NCBI GenBank assembly: GCA_965662345.1
Contig: CBFIHE010000008.1
Location: 1 to 64,000 of the forward strand
Direction of reading: 5' to 3'
DNA: 64,000 nt
Source: UBA6049 sp965662345
Lineage (GTDB): Bacteria > Bacteroidota > Bacteroidia > Flavobacteriales_G > Salibacteraceae
Made by a program: the position numbers and the translations under genes
The notes under the pieces: model-generated
Database searches by the model: none
Told to the model about the DNA's origin: nothing
What the model saw: only the letters and a program-made list of their open reading frames with translations
In this document: one piece after another, positions 53,219 to 62,552 of the stretch
Position numbering within the stretch: the stretch's first letter is position 1
Layout: each line of letters starts with the position of its first letter

Positions 53219-53872
53219 ATGAATAATACCATTCATCAACAACGCGGATTTTTAATTCTTTACCTCTTGTTCCTTGTTGGCTCCACCAGCATCATCCTCT
53301 TCTACCATAAGGTTGAAATCCATTCTTTTATGAACTCATGGAATCAACCCAGTTTGGATAGCGCTATGGTACTTACAACCCAGTTAGCAGAGGGTATCGC
53401 TATAGCTGTAGTAATCATCCTTGGCCTTAGCTACCGTATTCAATCAGGGCTGTTTATTCTTTTCTCAACCTCACTGGCATCATTGATTACTCAATTACTC
53501 AAGCGTCAAGTATTTCCGCACCTAGATCGGCCAGGAAAAGTCTTTGAAGGAGTATCTGAGTATTCCCTAAGGGTTGTTGAAGGTTATGAATTGCATGATC
53601 GGTTTAGCTTTCCCTCTGGGCATACAACAGCTGCATTTGCACTTTGGCTGTCTGCCAGTATTGTTGTGAATAAACCCAAAATCTCTGTAGGCTTCGCCAT
53701 CATTGCCATTGGAATAGGTTATTCTAGAATTTACCTTTCTCAACATTTCTTACAAGACGTAGTGGTAGGAAGCTTAATAGGAACTGTAGTCACTTTATTT
53801 CTAGCCAAAATATTCTACGAAAAGGCTTTTAAAACCCATTGGATGAATTTTGGTTGGGGTAAAAACACTTAG
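53219..53872 (+). CDS. PAP2-family membrane phosphatase
   Basis: 217 aa from the ATG at 53219. Six transmembrane helices and the three phosphatase motifs: KRQVFPHLDRP, FPSGHTTAAF and SRIYLSQHFLQDVV (catalytic His residues in motifs 2 and 3). Acts on lipid phosphates such as phosphatidate or undecaprenyl diphosphate at the periplasmic face. Confidence 0.92.
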   Translation: MNNTIHQQRGFLILYLLFLVGSTSIILFYHKVEIHSFMNSWNQPSLDSAMVLTTQLAEGIAIAVVIILGLSYRIQSGLFILFSTSLASLITQLLKRQVFPHLDRPGKVFEGVSEYSLRVVEGYELHDRFSFPSGHTTAAFALWLSASIVVNKPKISVGFAIIAIGIGYSRIYLSQHFLQDVVVGSLIGTVVTLFLAKIFYEKAFKTHWMNFGWGKNT

Positions 53873-53875
53873 TCG

Positions 53876-53907
53876 TTTGCATTTTTAAGAGAATACACTA
53901 AATTGTG
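53876..53907 (+). promoter_or_regulatory. Candidate promoter of the START-like gene
   Basis: TTTG at 53876-53879, 19-bp spacer, TAAATTGT at 53899-53906 (TAnnTTTG with the last two bases swapped), 34 bp before the start codon. Confidence 0.4.
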
Positions 53908-53940
53908 CCGTTCTGAAATATAGCAAAACGAATACGCACA

Positions 53941-54330
53941 ATGTCAGCAAAAGAAAAGTACCAATTAGAATATACAATTAACTCATCTGCCAACGTACTG
54001 TACAATTATATCAGCTCTCCAAGCGCCATGCAAGAGTGGTTTGCCGATATGGTTAATGAAAAAAACGGGTACTACATTTTCGAATGGGATGGTAGCGAAG
54101 AACGCGCCAAATTACTCACCAAGCGTCCGAAAGAATTCATCAAATGGCAATGGGAAGTAGATGAAGAAGAAGGTATTGATTCTTTTTTTGAGCTTCGTGT
54201 AAAAATTGATTCGCTTACCAATGATGTAGCACTTATTGTTACAGATTTTGCTGAGCCTGATGAGAAAGAAGAAGCTGTTTTGCTTTGGAATAGCCAAATA
54301 GACGAGCTCAAACACGTAATTGGTTCTTAA
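53941..54330 (+). CDS. START-like / SRPBCC domain protein
   Basis: 129 aa. A single small START-like domain: KEKYQLEYTINSSANVLYNYISSPSAMQEWFAD opens it (given here only as landmark residues 5-37) and LWNSQIDELKHVIGS closes it. Cytosolic, with a hydrophobic cavity predicted. Function unknown; typical short Bacteroidota member located upstream of an LptF/G gene. Confidence 0.85.
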   Translation: MSAKEKYQLEYTINSSANVLYNYISSPSAMQEWFADMVNEKNGYYIFEWDGSEERAKLLTKRPKEFIKWQWEVDEEEGIDSFFELRVKIDSLTNDVALIVTDFAEPDEKEEAVLLWNSQIDELKHVIGS

Positions 54331-54396
54331 TATACTCTTGAAGAAAAGCAACAAGACGGGCTACACTTCGTTACTTTTGACGGAAACAAAAGCACG

Positions 54397-55854
54397 TTGA
54401 AAAAACTAGATTGGTTCATAGTCAAGACCTACGTAGGCCCTTTTGTGCTTACGTTCTTCATAACGGTCTTTGTCTTTGAAATGCAGTTCCTGTGGCAGTA
54501 TTTTGAAGATATGGTTGGCAAAGGCCTTGAGAACCAAGTGCTTTTTGAACTATTTCTCTATGCCTCGGCATCTTTTGTGAGCATGGCTCTTCCGCTTGCA
54601 ATTTTGCTCTCCTCCATCATGACATTTGGAAACTTAGGAGAGAATTACGAGTTGGTTGCCATAAAAGCATCTGGTATCTCGCTGCGCAGGGCTATGCGCC
54701 CTCTACTCTATGTTACACTACTTTTAAGTGGTGTTGCATTCTTCTTCTCCAATAACGTATTGCCCATTGCCAATCTCAAGTTTAAATCATTGCTGCACGA
54801 TGTAATGCATCAGCGACCCGCGCTAGATTTTAAGCCGGGCGTATTCTACGATGGTATAGATGGGTATGTAATTCGTGTAAAATCTAAGGGAGAAGAAGGA
54901 AGAACACTTCAAGAAGTGCTCATTTATGACCACTCTCAATTAAATGGTAACCGAAAAGTTATTTCTGCAGAATCTGGCGAGATGTATCTAAGCGAAGACA
55001 GCAGGTACCTCATTCTCAAGCTATACAACGGCTACCAATACGATGAACAGGTGGGTAGAAAGTTCCCTTTAATGCGAAGCACTTTTGATGTGCACCGCCT
55101 CAATTTCAATCTTGGTGGATTTGCCTTTGAAAGAACTGATGAGAGCCTTTTTAAAGACCACTATCAAATGCTCAATTTGGCACAATTAACAGAAGCTACC
55201 GACTCACTTAAACAAGCGCGTACAGAACGTTATCAAGACTTTTCAGGAACCATGGAAGGGAGAAGCGCTGCATTTAGAGACACACTCAATCAGATTGAAT
55301 CTCTGCAGGTTACAGCTTCAACACCGCTTTATATCGACTCCCTAAAACCCAATGAGAGAATTTCATTGTTGGCCACCGCAATAAACCTTACTAGAGGTGG
55401 AAAAACCTTTTCAAACGCTATCCAGCAAGAGATAAGATCAAGAAGTGAACGTATTGTAAGGCACGAAGTAGAATGGCACAGAAAGTTTACCCTTTCTATA
55501 GCCTGCATCGTTTTATTTTTTATTGGCGCTCCACTGGGTGCTATTATACGCAAAGGCGGATTGGGAATGCCCGTTGTAATTTCTGTTTTCTTCTTTCTTA
55601 TTTACCACGTAATCAGCATTACAGGAGAAAAACTTGTAAAAGGACTAGAGATAGAGCCTTACTTCGGAATGTGGATTTCCACCTTTATACTGGCTCCTTT
55701 TGGTGCCTATTTAACTTACAAAGCCACTACAGATAGTGTATTGCTAGACGCTACCTTCTACACGAAATTATTAGAGCCTTTAAAAAGGCTCATCCCTCCT
55801 TTTTTAAAAAAGAAAGATAAGTCCGCAGATGCGCATTCTTCAGCTGTGTCATAA
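54397..55854 (+). CDS. LptF/LptG family permease
   Basis: 485 aa. Three N-terminal transmembrane helices, a periplasmic beta-jellyroll (about 130-270) and three C-terminal helices: the LptF/G architecture that, with LptB2 and LptC, extracts LPS from the inner membrane. PxPFxxTFF-type start (YVGPFVLTFF), AIKASGISL and the GAPLGAIIRKGGLGMP loop are landmarks. TTG start; no in-frame ATG upstream, and a perfect TACTTTTG -7 box sits at 54372-54379. Longer than proteobacterial LptF/G, as usual in Bacteroidota. 3' end overlaps the next gene by 26 bp. Confidence 0.9.
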   Translation: MKKLDWFIVKTYVGPFVLTFFITVFVFEMQFLWQYFEDMVGKGLENQVLFELFLYASASFVSMALPLAILLSSIMTFGNLGENYELVAIKASGISLRRAMRPLLYVTLLLSGVAFFFSNNVLPIANLKFKSLLHDVMHQRPALDFKPGVFYDGIDGYVIRVKSKGEEGRTLQEVLIYDHSQLNGNRKVISAESGEMYLSEDSRYLILKLYNGYQYDEQVGRKFPLMRSTFDVHRLNFNLGGFAFERTDESLFKDHYQMLNLAQLTEATDSLKQARTERYQDFSGTMEGRSAAFRDTLNQIESLQVTASTPLYIDSLKPNERISLLATAINLTRGGKTFSNAIQQEIRSRSERIVRHEVEWHRKFTLSIACIVLFFIGAPLGAIIRKGGLGMPVVISVFFFLIYHVISITGEKLVKGLEIEPYFGMWISTFILAPFGAYLTYKATTDSVLLDATFYTKLLEPLKRLIPPFLKKKDKSADAHSSAVS

Positions 55855-57016
55855 GCCACCATTTCCCGCCAATGATGGTGGAACACGAGCTATGCATGCT
55901 AACACCTTGGCGTTTGCAGAACTAGGTCACAAAGTAGATGTAGTTACACTGGAAACACCCAAACACCCCATGCTTTGGGATGAACTTACAGATGATTATT
56001 TAGAACTTGCCCAACCAGAGGTTCATTTCCACAACGCCACTCCAACAAAATTTGGCGCAGTTGCTGCCTATGCTTTTAGAGAAAACTACCACCTTCAGCG
56101 TTTTGATGTTCCAGAAGTTCATGCGCTCATTTCTAAAAAACTCAGTGAACATACCTATGATGTGGTTTGGTTTGAGAGCGTTTACACAGCTTGTTACTTA
56201 AAAACGGTAAGGGTTAATGCTTCTAAAGCTAAATGTATCCTTAGGGCGCACAATATTGAACACAAGCTATGGGAAGGCAGACTGAATGACTACCCTGCTT
56301 ACATGCAGCCGCTCATAAAAACGTTTAACACACGTTTAGAAGAAGCAGAAAAACAGGCTTTTATAGAAATGGATGCTGTAGCTGCTATTTCCAAGCCTGA
56401 TGCAACGTACATCAATTCCTTAGTTCCTGGCAAAGCCGATGTTACACTCTCCTACTTTCAATGGGATAACTCAAGCATATTGGCAAGCGAAAAGCCACTT
56501 CTTGTGCGGTACATTGGAGCTCTCGATTGGGAACCAAACATCCAAGGAGTAAAGTGGCTCGTAAATGATGTTTGGCCACTGGTTTACAGAGATTTACCTG
56601 AAGCTAAACTAGAAATAGCTGGGAGAAATACTTTAGACCGTGTTTATAATCTCCAGAATGAATCAGTACATATACTAGGCGAAGTAGACAATGCTAGTCA
56701 TTACATGCAAGAGGCCAGCGTTTTAGTTGTTCCTCTGTTCTCTGGTGGCGGAATTCGAATCAAACTCATTGAAGCTGCGTCACTCAAAAAAGCTATTGTT
56801 GCCACTCCTAAAGCCATAGAAGGACTTTCTTTTAGCACCCGTGCAATTCGGGTAGAAGAAACACCAGTAAAGTTTGCTGCTGCATTGGTTGATTTATTGA
56901 ACAATCAGCAGGCCTGTAATAAATTGCAAAACCAAGCATACACTGAATTTGAAACGTTTTATGGGAAATCTGCTTATTTAAAGTCAGTTGAACAGCTCTT
57001 AATTCAAGAGATATGA
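55829..57016 (+). CDS. GT4-family glycosyltransferase
   Basis: 395 aa. GT-B fold. N-terminal PPFPANDGGTRAMHAN, then RAHNIEHKLWEGR, donor-side YIGALDWEPNIQGVKWL and the acceptor/nucleotide motif VPLFSGGGIRIKLIEAASLKKAIVAT (GT4 EX7E equivalent). Belongs with TuaH/WbaZ-like transferases. Probably adds a sugar to a cell-surface polysaccharide or LPS; the LptF/G neighbour is suggestive only. Overlaps the next glycosyltransferase by 4 bp. Confidence 0.9.
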   Translation: MRILQLCHKPPFPANDGGTRAMHANTLAFAELGHKVDVVTLETPKHPMLWDELTDDYLELAQPEVHFHNATPTKFGAVAAYAFRENYHLQRFDVPEVHALISKKLSEHTYDVVWFESVYTACYLKTVRVNASKAKCILRAHNIEHKLWEGRLNDYPAYMQPLIKTFNTRLEEAEKQAFIEMDAVAAISKPDATYINSLVPGKADVTLSYFQWDNSSILASEKPLLVRYIGALDWEPNIQGVKWLVNDVWPLVYRDLPEAKLEIAGRNTLDRVYNLQNESVHILGEVDNASHYMQEASVLVVPLFSGGGIRIKLIEAASLKKAIVATPKAIEGLSFSTRAIRVEETPVKFAAALVDLLNNQQACNKLQNQAYTEFETFYGKSAYLKSVEQLLIQEI

Positions 57017-58179
57017 AGGTGTTGTTCTTACTTTCTAGAGTGCCATATCCGTTAGAAAAGGGCGATAAACTGCGTGCTTTCAATCAACTTAAAATCATAA
57101 GCGAACAGCACAAGGTGATTTTAGTCTGTTTAAATGCTGGTAAGCTGCACCCTCAAGCAAAAGAAACGTTAGCTCCCTACTGTGAAGCCTTATACATAAT
57201 CCCATTAAACAGGCTCACCATTGCCTGGAGTTTGATCAAATCATTTTGGGATTCTAAACCTTTTCAAATCAATTACTTCTACCAAAAGCAAGCCGCTCTT
57301 AAATTGAATACAATTATAGAAGAACACTTGCCTGCACACTTGTACGTTCAGCTCATTCGCACAGCTGAATATGTTAAACCCTATGCATTTATACCCAATA
57401 CCCTAGACTACATGGATGCCTTTAGTACTGGAATTGCCAGGAGAATGGCACATTCCGTTCCTGGCTTAAAGGCGTTGTTTGCAGAAGAAGCATCGCGACT
57501 CAAAATTTATGAGTCGGGAATATTTAAGCATTTTACCCATAAAACCATCATAAGTGAACAAGACAGACAGTTGATCGACCATCCAGACAAAGAAGAAATT
57601 AAAATAATACGTAATGGAGTAGATTTTCAATTCTTCACCCCGCAAGAAGTGCCTAAGAAGTATGATTTGGTCTTTTGCGGTAATATGGCCTACCCTCCTA
57701 ATATCAAGGCCGCTAAATACTTGGTAGAATACATCTTGCCAGAAATTCACAAATCAGCACCTAAAACCACCCTACTTATTGCAGGAGCAACACCTGTATC
57801 GGCAGTAAAGGCTCTTGCATCTAATCAGGTTACCGTTTCTGGTTGGATGGACGATATCCGCGATGCCTACGCTCAATCATGCGTTTTTATTGCTCCCATG
57901 GAAATTGGTACAGGGCTTCAAAACAAATTACTAGAAGCAATGGCAATGAAACTACCTTGTGTAACTTCGCCATTAGCCAATAAAGCATTGGGTGCAAAAT
58001 TGAATACAGAGATTTTAGTTGGTGATTCTGTGCAAACCTATACTGAGCACGTGTTAGCTTTATTAAATGATCAGACTTACCGAAAATCTATAGCAGATGC
58101 TGGATGCCGCTTTGTTTTGAACGAGTTTAGTTGGAAGGCAAATACAAAACATCTGCTTGAATTATTTGAAAAAGATTAG
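57013..58179 (+). CDS. GT4-family glycosyltransferase (second)
   Basis: 388 aa. PYPLEKGDKLRAFNQ near the N-terminus, IRNGVDFQFF before the C-domain, FCGNMAYPPNIKAAKYLV and APMEIGTGLQNKLLEAMAMKLPCVTS as nucleotide-sugar motif. Similar in layout to the preceding gene (a diverged paralog, the two probably act in sequence). Part of the same transcript; no terminator in between. Confidence 0.9.
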   Translation: MKVLFLLSRVPYPLEKGDKLRAFNQLKIISEQHKVILVCLNAGKLHPQAKETLAPYCEALYIIPLNRLTIAWSLIKSFWDSKPFQINYFYQKQAALKLNTIIEEHLPAHLYVQLIRTAEYVKPYAFIPNTLDYMDAFSTGIARRMAHSVPGLKALFAEEASRLKIYESGIFKHFTHKTIISEQDRQLIDHPDKEEIKIIRNGVDFQFFTPQEVPKKYDLVFCGNMAYPPNIKAAKYLVEYILPEIHKSAPKTTLLIAGATPVSAVKALASNQVTVSGWMDDIRDAYAQSCVFIAPMEIGTGLQNKLLEAMAMKLPCVTSPLANKALGAKLNTEILVGDSVQTYTEHVLALLNDQTYRKSIADAGCRFVLNEFSWKANTKHLLELFEKD

Positions 58180-58265
58180 TTTGGCACAGCCTTTGGAAAG
58201 ACTTGATTAAAATCAGGTTTATTAAATTGAATAAGCATTTACTTTTGAAAACAAATCCTAGAAAA

Positions 58266-58859
58266 ATGAAAAACATGAGATCCTTAGCCGTTGCGGCAGT
58301 AGTAGGTATGATGGCATTCGCAAGCACATCATGCAAGAAAAAAGAAGAAGTAGTAGAAGCTAAACCCAAAGGTGAAACCTTAGTTGAGGTTTACTGTTCA
58401 GGTCCTGAGTACTTTACAAATCAAGAGTATTTTAGATCAAACTCTATTGGAGAGTCATTAGATCAGATGACAGCAAAGAAAAAAGCATTGAGTAATGCAC
58501 GTGCTCAATTGGCTGCAGATTTGGAAGTTACCATGAAGGTAGTTGGTGATAACTACGTAAAGTCTAGTGAATTCAACAATAAAGAAGAAATCACTGAAAC
58601 TTTCCAAGAGAACGCAAGAACAGTTGTTAACCAGGTTCTACAAGGAACACGTACTATTTGTGAAAAGCAAACGAAAACAGTAGAAGGTAAATACAAGACT
58701 TACATTGCTATAGAGCTTAGCGCAGATGAGTTGTTAAACAAATACAACGAGCGCTTAAGTAATGATGAGGCTTTAAAAGCTGATTACAACTACGAAAAGT
58801 TTAAAGAAACGTTTGACGCTGAAATGGAAAAGCTAGAGCGTGAAAGAGGCGGAATGTAG
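58266..58859 (+). CDS. Lipoprotein, LPP20-like signature
   Basis: 198 aa from the ATG at 58266. Lipobox STSC (Cys22). Mature part is rich in charged residues: EAKPKGETLVEVYCSGPEYF, then an AKKKALSNARAQLAADLE helix and a repeated helical C-terminus. The A-x-x-x-A-x-x-x-L-x-x-x-L pattern is that of LPP20/FlgP-type lipoproteins, which also contain the neighbouring gene on the opposite strand. Function unknown; convergent with a CsgG/LPP20 pair. Followed by its own terminator. Confidence 0.72.
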   Translation: MKNMRSLAVAAVVGMMAFASTSCKKKEEVVEAKPKGETLVEVYCSGPEYFTNQEYFRSNSIGESLDQMTAKKKALSNARAQLAADLEVTMKVVGDNYVKSSEFNNKEEITETFQENARTVVNQVLQGTRTICEKQTKTVEGKYKTYIAIELSADELLNKYNERLSNDEALKADYNYEKFKETFDAEMEKLERERGGM

Positions 58860-58880
58860 AAGACGCTTCAAAGAAGTAAT

Positions 58881-58915
58881 AAACCCTGGAGACAATGTCT
58901 TCAGGGTTTTCTTTT
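58881..58915 (+). terminator. Terminator with 13-bp stem
   Basis: AAACCCTGGAGAC-AAT-GTCTTCAGGGTTT followed by TCTTTT; lies 21 bp past the lipoprotein stop and just inside the gap to the convergent LPP20 gene. Confidence 0.85.
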
Positions 58916-58922
58916 GCTCCTA

Positions 58923-60308
58923 CTATTTTAGAAATGCTCTATGAAATTGAGGCACCCACTTTAACTCAATTTCTTCAGATACTTTTTCCAATGCCTTACT
59001 CGCTGCCGAGGATTCACTTAACTGCACACCTCGCACGTTTGAAATACGTTGTAAATGAACTTCTTCATTGGTTTCTGCATCGGTAACAGCAAAACTACCC
59101 TCTGCTCCTGCCGTATACCTTCCTGAATTCTCATTCAATATGCGTACAGTTAAATCTATCTTTACGAATAGCCTAGCATCTTTTGCTGAAGAAACTAAAC
59201 GGTATCTTTTTTTACCCAAAGCATCCTTAACAGCACTTTTAAGCACCTCATTGCCTGCTTCTTTACCTAAAACGCTACAGTTCACGTCTACATAAACAGT
59301 AGGAGGCTCTACGTTAAGCGCTAGTCTAGCGGGTGGACCTTGCAGGCCTTCAACCAAGTCTGCTACAAACGCATCTTTTTCACCTTCTATTTCTTCATAA
59401 ACCGTGCGCAAACTCAGAGAAGCTTCAATATGTTGGGTGGCATTCACAGAGCGTAACTTACCTAAGCCAGCAACAGCAATTCCAGCTGCATCTGTTACAA
59501 CTAGCCTGGGTCTTATATACCCTTCTGTGTAAGAAAAGCGTATCGGCATATTCGTTACGGGCTTACCCTTCCTTATCAGTTCAAAAGTCAATTCAGAAGA
59601 AGAGAAAGAATGTCCCCATGAAGTTCTAATAGAAGATTTAGTAGGGTTAAGCTTCATGGATACAGCCAACTCTCCTATTGCTTTCATCAATTCTGTGCCC
59701 CAATAGACTTCATTGCCTTGATATTGCGTTTTGAGTTGCTCATTTAGATACGGTGCCACTGGATTTAGAGCTTGCATGTAGAGCTGTAAGGCTTCTCTGT
59801 AATTTCCTCCTGCTTCTTGTGTTTTTCCCTCTTCATAAGATACCATAGACTCACTTACAGCTTTATCTATAGCTGCCTGCTTATCAGCCTTATACCTAGC
59901 CTTACTTAGTCTGTAGAAGAGATAATAATCTGTAGAAGTCTCATAAACATCAACCTGCTCAAAATTCTTAATACTCGTATTCGTTGTAAGCTTTGTAAAA
60001 CTCTTAAATTCTTCCTTTAACTCTCCATTCTGCTCCAAACTAAACAACATGGAGTTACTGTTTACATTCACTTCAATTTCTGAAGCTAGCTCATTTAATG
60101 CCTGCCTCTTTGCCTCTTCGTGAAAATTAAGCGGAAACTGCATTTTGCTCGCTACACCAATTCCAATATAATAGGCACCATCAATGGGCCTGCTCAAAAC
60201 CCAATCTGGTTTGAGCGCATCTGAAGAAGGTACCGTTTTTTGTGAAGAGCTACACGAGAATAATAAAAGGACTACAAAGGAATAAGACAGAAATCGGAAT
60301 GCATTCAT
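58923..60308 (-). CDS. LPP20-family lipoprotein with two-domain layout
   Basis: 461 aa. Lipobox FSC. The N-terminal region includes YYIGIGVASK and an EAKRQALNELASEIEVNVNS helix (LPP20 pattern); the middle contains a repeat-like helix region and the C-terminal half two beta-rich domains (PTVYVDVNCSV ... RLFVKIDLTVRI). Probably a periplasmic or outer-membrane accessory protein. The stop/start overlaps the CsgG-like gene by 1 bp (60308), so the two are one operon. Confidence 0.78.
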   Translation of the reverse strand: MNAFRFLSYSFVVLLLFSCSSSQKTVPSSDALKPDWVLSRPIDGAYYIGIGVASKMQFPLNFHEEAKRQALNELASEIEVNVNSNSMLFSLEQNGELKEEFKSFTKLTTNTSIKNFEQVDVYETSTDYYLFYRLSKARYKADKQAAIDKAVSESMVSYEEGKTQEAGGNYREALQLYMQALNPVAPYLNEQLKTQYQGNEVYWGTELMKAIGELAVSMKLNPTKSSIRTSWGHSFSSSELTFELIRKGKPVTNMPIRFSYTEGYIRPRLVVTDAAGIAVAGLGKLRSVNATQHIEASLSLRTVYEEIEGEKDAFVADLVEGLQGPPARLALNVEPPTVYVDVNCSVLGKEAGNEVLKSAVKDALGKKRYRLVSSAKDARLFVKIDLTVRILNENSGRYTAGAEGSFAVTDAETNEEVHLQRISNVRGVQLSESSAASKALEKVSEEIELKWVPQFHRAFLK

Positions 60309-61699
60309 TAGTCGGGATTGTATTTTTCTATTACGTATGCGATACGTTTAGCCAGGCCTTCTGAAAGCTCTGTATCAAGCTCTGCAAAAGACTTTAATGA
60401 TGTTTTGGATGTCGTAAACTTAGCATTAAGCGCCTGTTTTTGACGGTAAGATGTAAATACCTTATCTCCTGCAACCATTGCTCCAGAAGAGCTCTTATAT
60501 GTGCCGCCATAAAGATTCTTGTAGTTGCCCTTATACCTTGCATAACTCACAATATCTCGCTTTGAAGACTTAATCATCTCAGAAGCCATTAATTCACCTG
60601 TTTCTGTATTTACTACATCTATTTGAACGGTACAGAATACTTCAGAAGCACCAGAATACTCGGTGTAGAAGGTTTTTCTGTAATTGGTTTTGTAAGAAGT
60701 TTTGCCCGTTTCCTTATTCACTTGCTTCACTCTGAAAGACTCATAACCTTGTTGGCGCTGAGCTTGAACTCGGCCTCCTTGCTTTTCATATGAAAGAACT
60801 TTCCCCGTAATCAAGACATTGGCACCGCGCATTTCAGAAATATCCAAATCTCCACCAGTTTCTAGACTTACCTGTTGTTCTTTCTTTATTTGATCTAGGT
60901 TAGATCGGTCCAGTACCTTAATGAACGGGTTTTTGGTACGCATAAGGCTTTGAACAGTACCTGCATATAATTTCTCGTCTACGGTTCCAGCTTTCCCAGA
61001 TTTATCTTCAAACGGAACGACAGCAACTGTAAGAATAGCCTCATCTAATGCCATTTGCTTAATATCAATGGCATCTTTATAGGTACCTTTCACGCCTATC
61101 ACTTCTTGCATTAGCGTATAAGCCATTCTGTATTTGCCCGCATCAAATGCCTTTATCCCTTCTTGGTAGATAGGTTCTACAGTAGTCATCTTCGCCATTT
61201 CACCTGCATCTCGATATTCTGGCTTTAGATCTATTATTTCTTTAAAGATGCCGTCTGCTTCTTGGTACTTCTGTTCATAAACAAGTTCAGACGCCTTCTC
61301 ATAACGTTGCTCTAAATAAACATCCAAATCTTCATTGTAGTACTGTTCGTAATACGGAGGCACTTCTATATCTACAAATGGACTGTAAAGGTCTTTTAAG
61401 TCCATGGCATCGCGGTATTTATACACCGCTTCTCCATATGCCTGCAACGAATGTGCCTTGTAATACTCATTCAGCTTACTCGTTACAATTGAACCCCCTG
61501 TTTGCTTAAGGCCAATTTTGGCATCAATATTCTGCGGGTTTCGCAAAAGAGATTGATAATAAAAATCAGCAGCTTCATTAGTTAGACCCGCCTCTTGCAG
61601 TTTACGTGCCTTCTTACTAAATGATTTTGATCCAGAACATCCCTCAATGAGGATGACAGATAAAAAGAGAATAACTAATGTGAAGTAACGCTTTTTCAT
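60308..61699 (-). CDS. CsgG/HfaB-family outer-membrane lipoprotein
   Basis: 463 aa from the ATG at 61699. Lipobox IEGC (Cys20). Residues about 25-240 contain several tetratricopeptide-like motifs (NEAADFYYQSLLRNPQN, QEADGIFKEIIDLKPEY). From about 245 the CsgG fold follows: TVAVVPFEDKSGKAG, KVLDRSNLDQIKKEQ, GANVLITGKVLSYE and CTVQIDVVNTETGELM. CsgG proteins form outer-membrane pores or pore-associated assemblies for curli and holdfast secretion; here no curli subunits are nearby. Operon with LPP20 gene. A TATATTTG -7 box lies at 61720-61727 (minus). Confidence 0.83.
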   Translation of the reverse strand: MKKRYFTLVILFLSVILIEGCSGSKSFSKKARKLQEAGLTNEAADFYYQSLLRNPQNIDAKIGLKQTGGSIVTSKLNEYYKAHSLQAYGEAVYKYRDAMDLKDLYSPFVDIEVPPYYEQYYNEDLDVYLEQRYEKASELVYEQKYQEADGIFKEIIDLKPEYRDAGEMAKMTTVEPIYQEGIKAFDAGKYRMAYTLMQEVIGVKGTYKDAIDIKQMALDEAILTVAVVPFEDKSGKAGTVDEKLYAGTVQSLMRTKNPFIKVLDRSNLDQIKKEQQVSLETGGDLDISEMRGANVLITGKVLSYEKQGGRVQAQRQQGYESFRVKQVNKETGKTSYKTNYRKTFYTEYSGASEVFCTVQIDVVNTETGELMASEMIKSSKRDIVSYARYKGNYKNLYGGTYKSSSGAMVAGDKVFTSYRQKQALNAKFTTSKTSLKSFAELDTELSEGLAKRIAYVIEKYNPD

Positions 61700-61944
61700 T
61701 ATCCGATAATCAGAGTGAACAAATATAACAGGCAGTAGAGTATAGTTAAGACATAATGAACAAAAGCTTTGCCAAAAAACCATATATACTCTTTAAATGT
61801 ACATTTCACACATGTACCACATGCCTCTTAAAGAATTCTTATACTCTATATATCAGACTTTTAAATTGTATTGTTAAAAGTAATACTTCATATATTCTGA
61901 CATGATTTGAAGTGTGCTATCTCCAGCCCCAAATCCATAAAAGA

Positions 61945-61997
61945 TACATTTGTAACCTTTGCGTTTTATCCAATGAAATAAATAGTATACATTTGTA
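61945..61997 (+). promoter_or_regulatory. Two TACATTTGTA dyads upstream of the HTH gene
   Basis: Exact 10-mer TACATTTGTA (TACA-TT-TGTA) at 61945-61954 and 61988-61997, 43 bp apart; the second overlaps a TACATTTG -7 box 5 bp before the start codon. A related dyad TGTACATTTCACACATGTAC lies at about 61798-61817. Candidate autoregulatory operator. Confidence 0.5.
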
Positions 61998-61999
61998 TC

Positions 62000-62455
62000 A
62001 TGTCGACAATACAGGATAGGTTGCGCATTTTCATGCATTTTAAGAAACTGAATGCTACTCAGCTCTCAGAGATTATAGATGTACAACGCTCAAGTATATC
62101 TCACGTTCTTAACGGCAGAAATAAGCCTAGTTTAGAGTTTGTACAGCGACTGGTGAAGGAATTTCCTGAAGTAAGCTTTGAATGGCTTGTAAATGGCTCA
62201 GGTAGCTTAACTAAGACTGGTACAAATGTAACACCTCCTTCTACAACTCAAACAGATGATGTAGTTACAAATGTTACGCAAGAAGATACAAGTACCACCA
62301 CTTTAGCAGGCAGCGTGCGTAAAGATGATGCTGGACAAGTGTCGGAACCTGTAAATAAACCTATCCAAGAACCTGATAAGGAAAGTGTTAGGCCAATTAA
62401 GAAAATAGTAGTCTTCTACCAGAATGGAACCTTTGAGGAGTATTTTCCTAGGTAG
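62000..62455 (+). CDS. XRE-type helix-turn-helix transcriptional regulator
   Basis: 151 aa. N-terminal cro/C1-type HTH (about 5-60): QLSEIIDVQRSSISHVLNGR is helix 2-turn-helix 3, followed by NKPSLEFVQRLVKEFPEVSFEWLVNG. The middle (about 70-120) is a Thr/Val/Asp-rich, probably disordered linker with two TNVT elements; the C-terminus KKIVVFYQNGTFEEYFP is a short strand pair of unknown function. Target unknown; see the dyads in front of it. Confidence 0.87.
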   Translation: MSTIQDRLRIFMHFKKLNATQLSEIIDVQRSSISHVLNGRNKPSLEFVQRLVKEFPEVSFEWLVNGSGSLTKTGTNVTPPSTTQTDDVVTNVTQEDTSTTTLAGSVRKDDAGQVSEPVNKPIQEPDKESVRPIKKIVVFYQNGTFEEYFPR

Positions 62456-62491
62456 AAAACAGAAGAAACACCTCACTCCTTTTTGGTAAAC

Positions 62492-62532
62492 AAAAACGCC
62501 TTGGTGATCCACTTCTCACCAAGGCGTTTTTC
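62492..62532. terminator. Bidirectional terminator between HTH gene and icd
   Basis: AAAACGCCTTGGTGA (62493-62507) and its exact complement TCACCAAGGCGTTTT around an 8-nt loop, with A and T runs on both sides. Confidence 0.92.
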
Positions 62533-62552
62533 AATTTTAGTCTACCTGCCCT

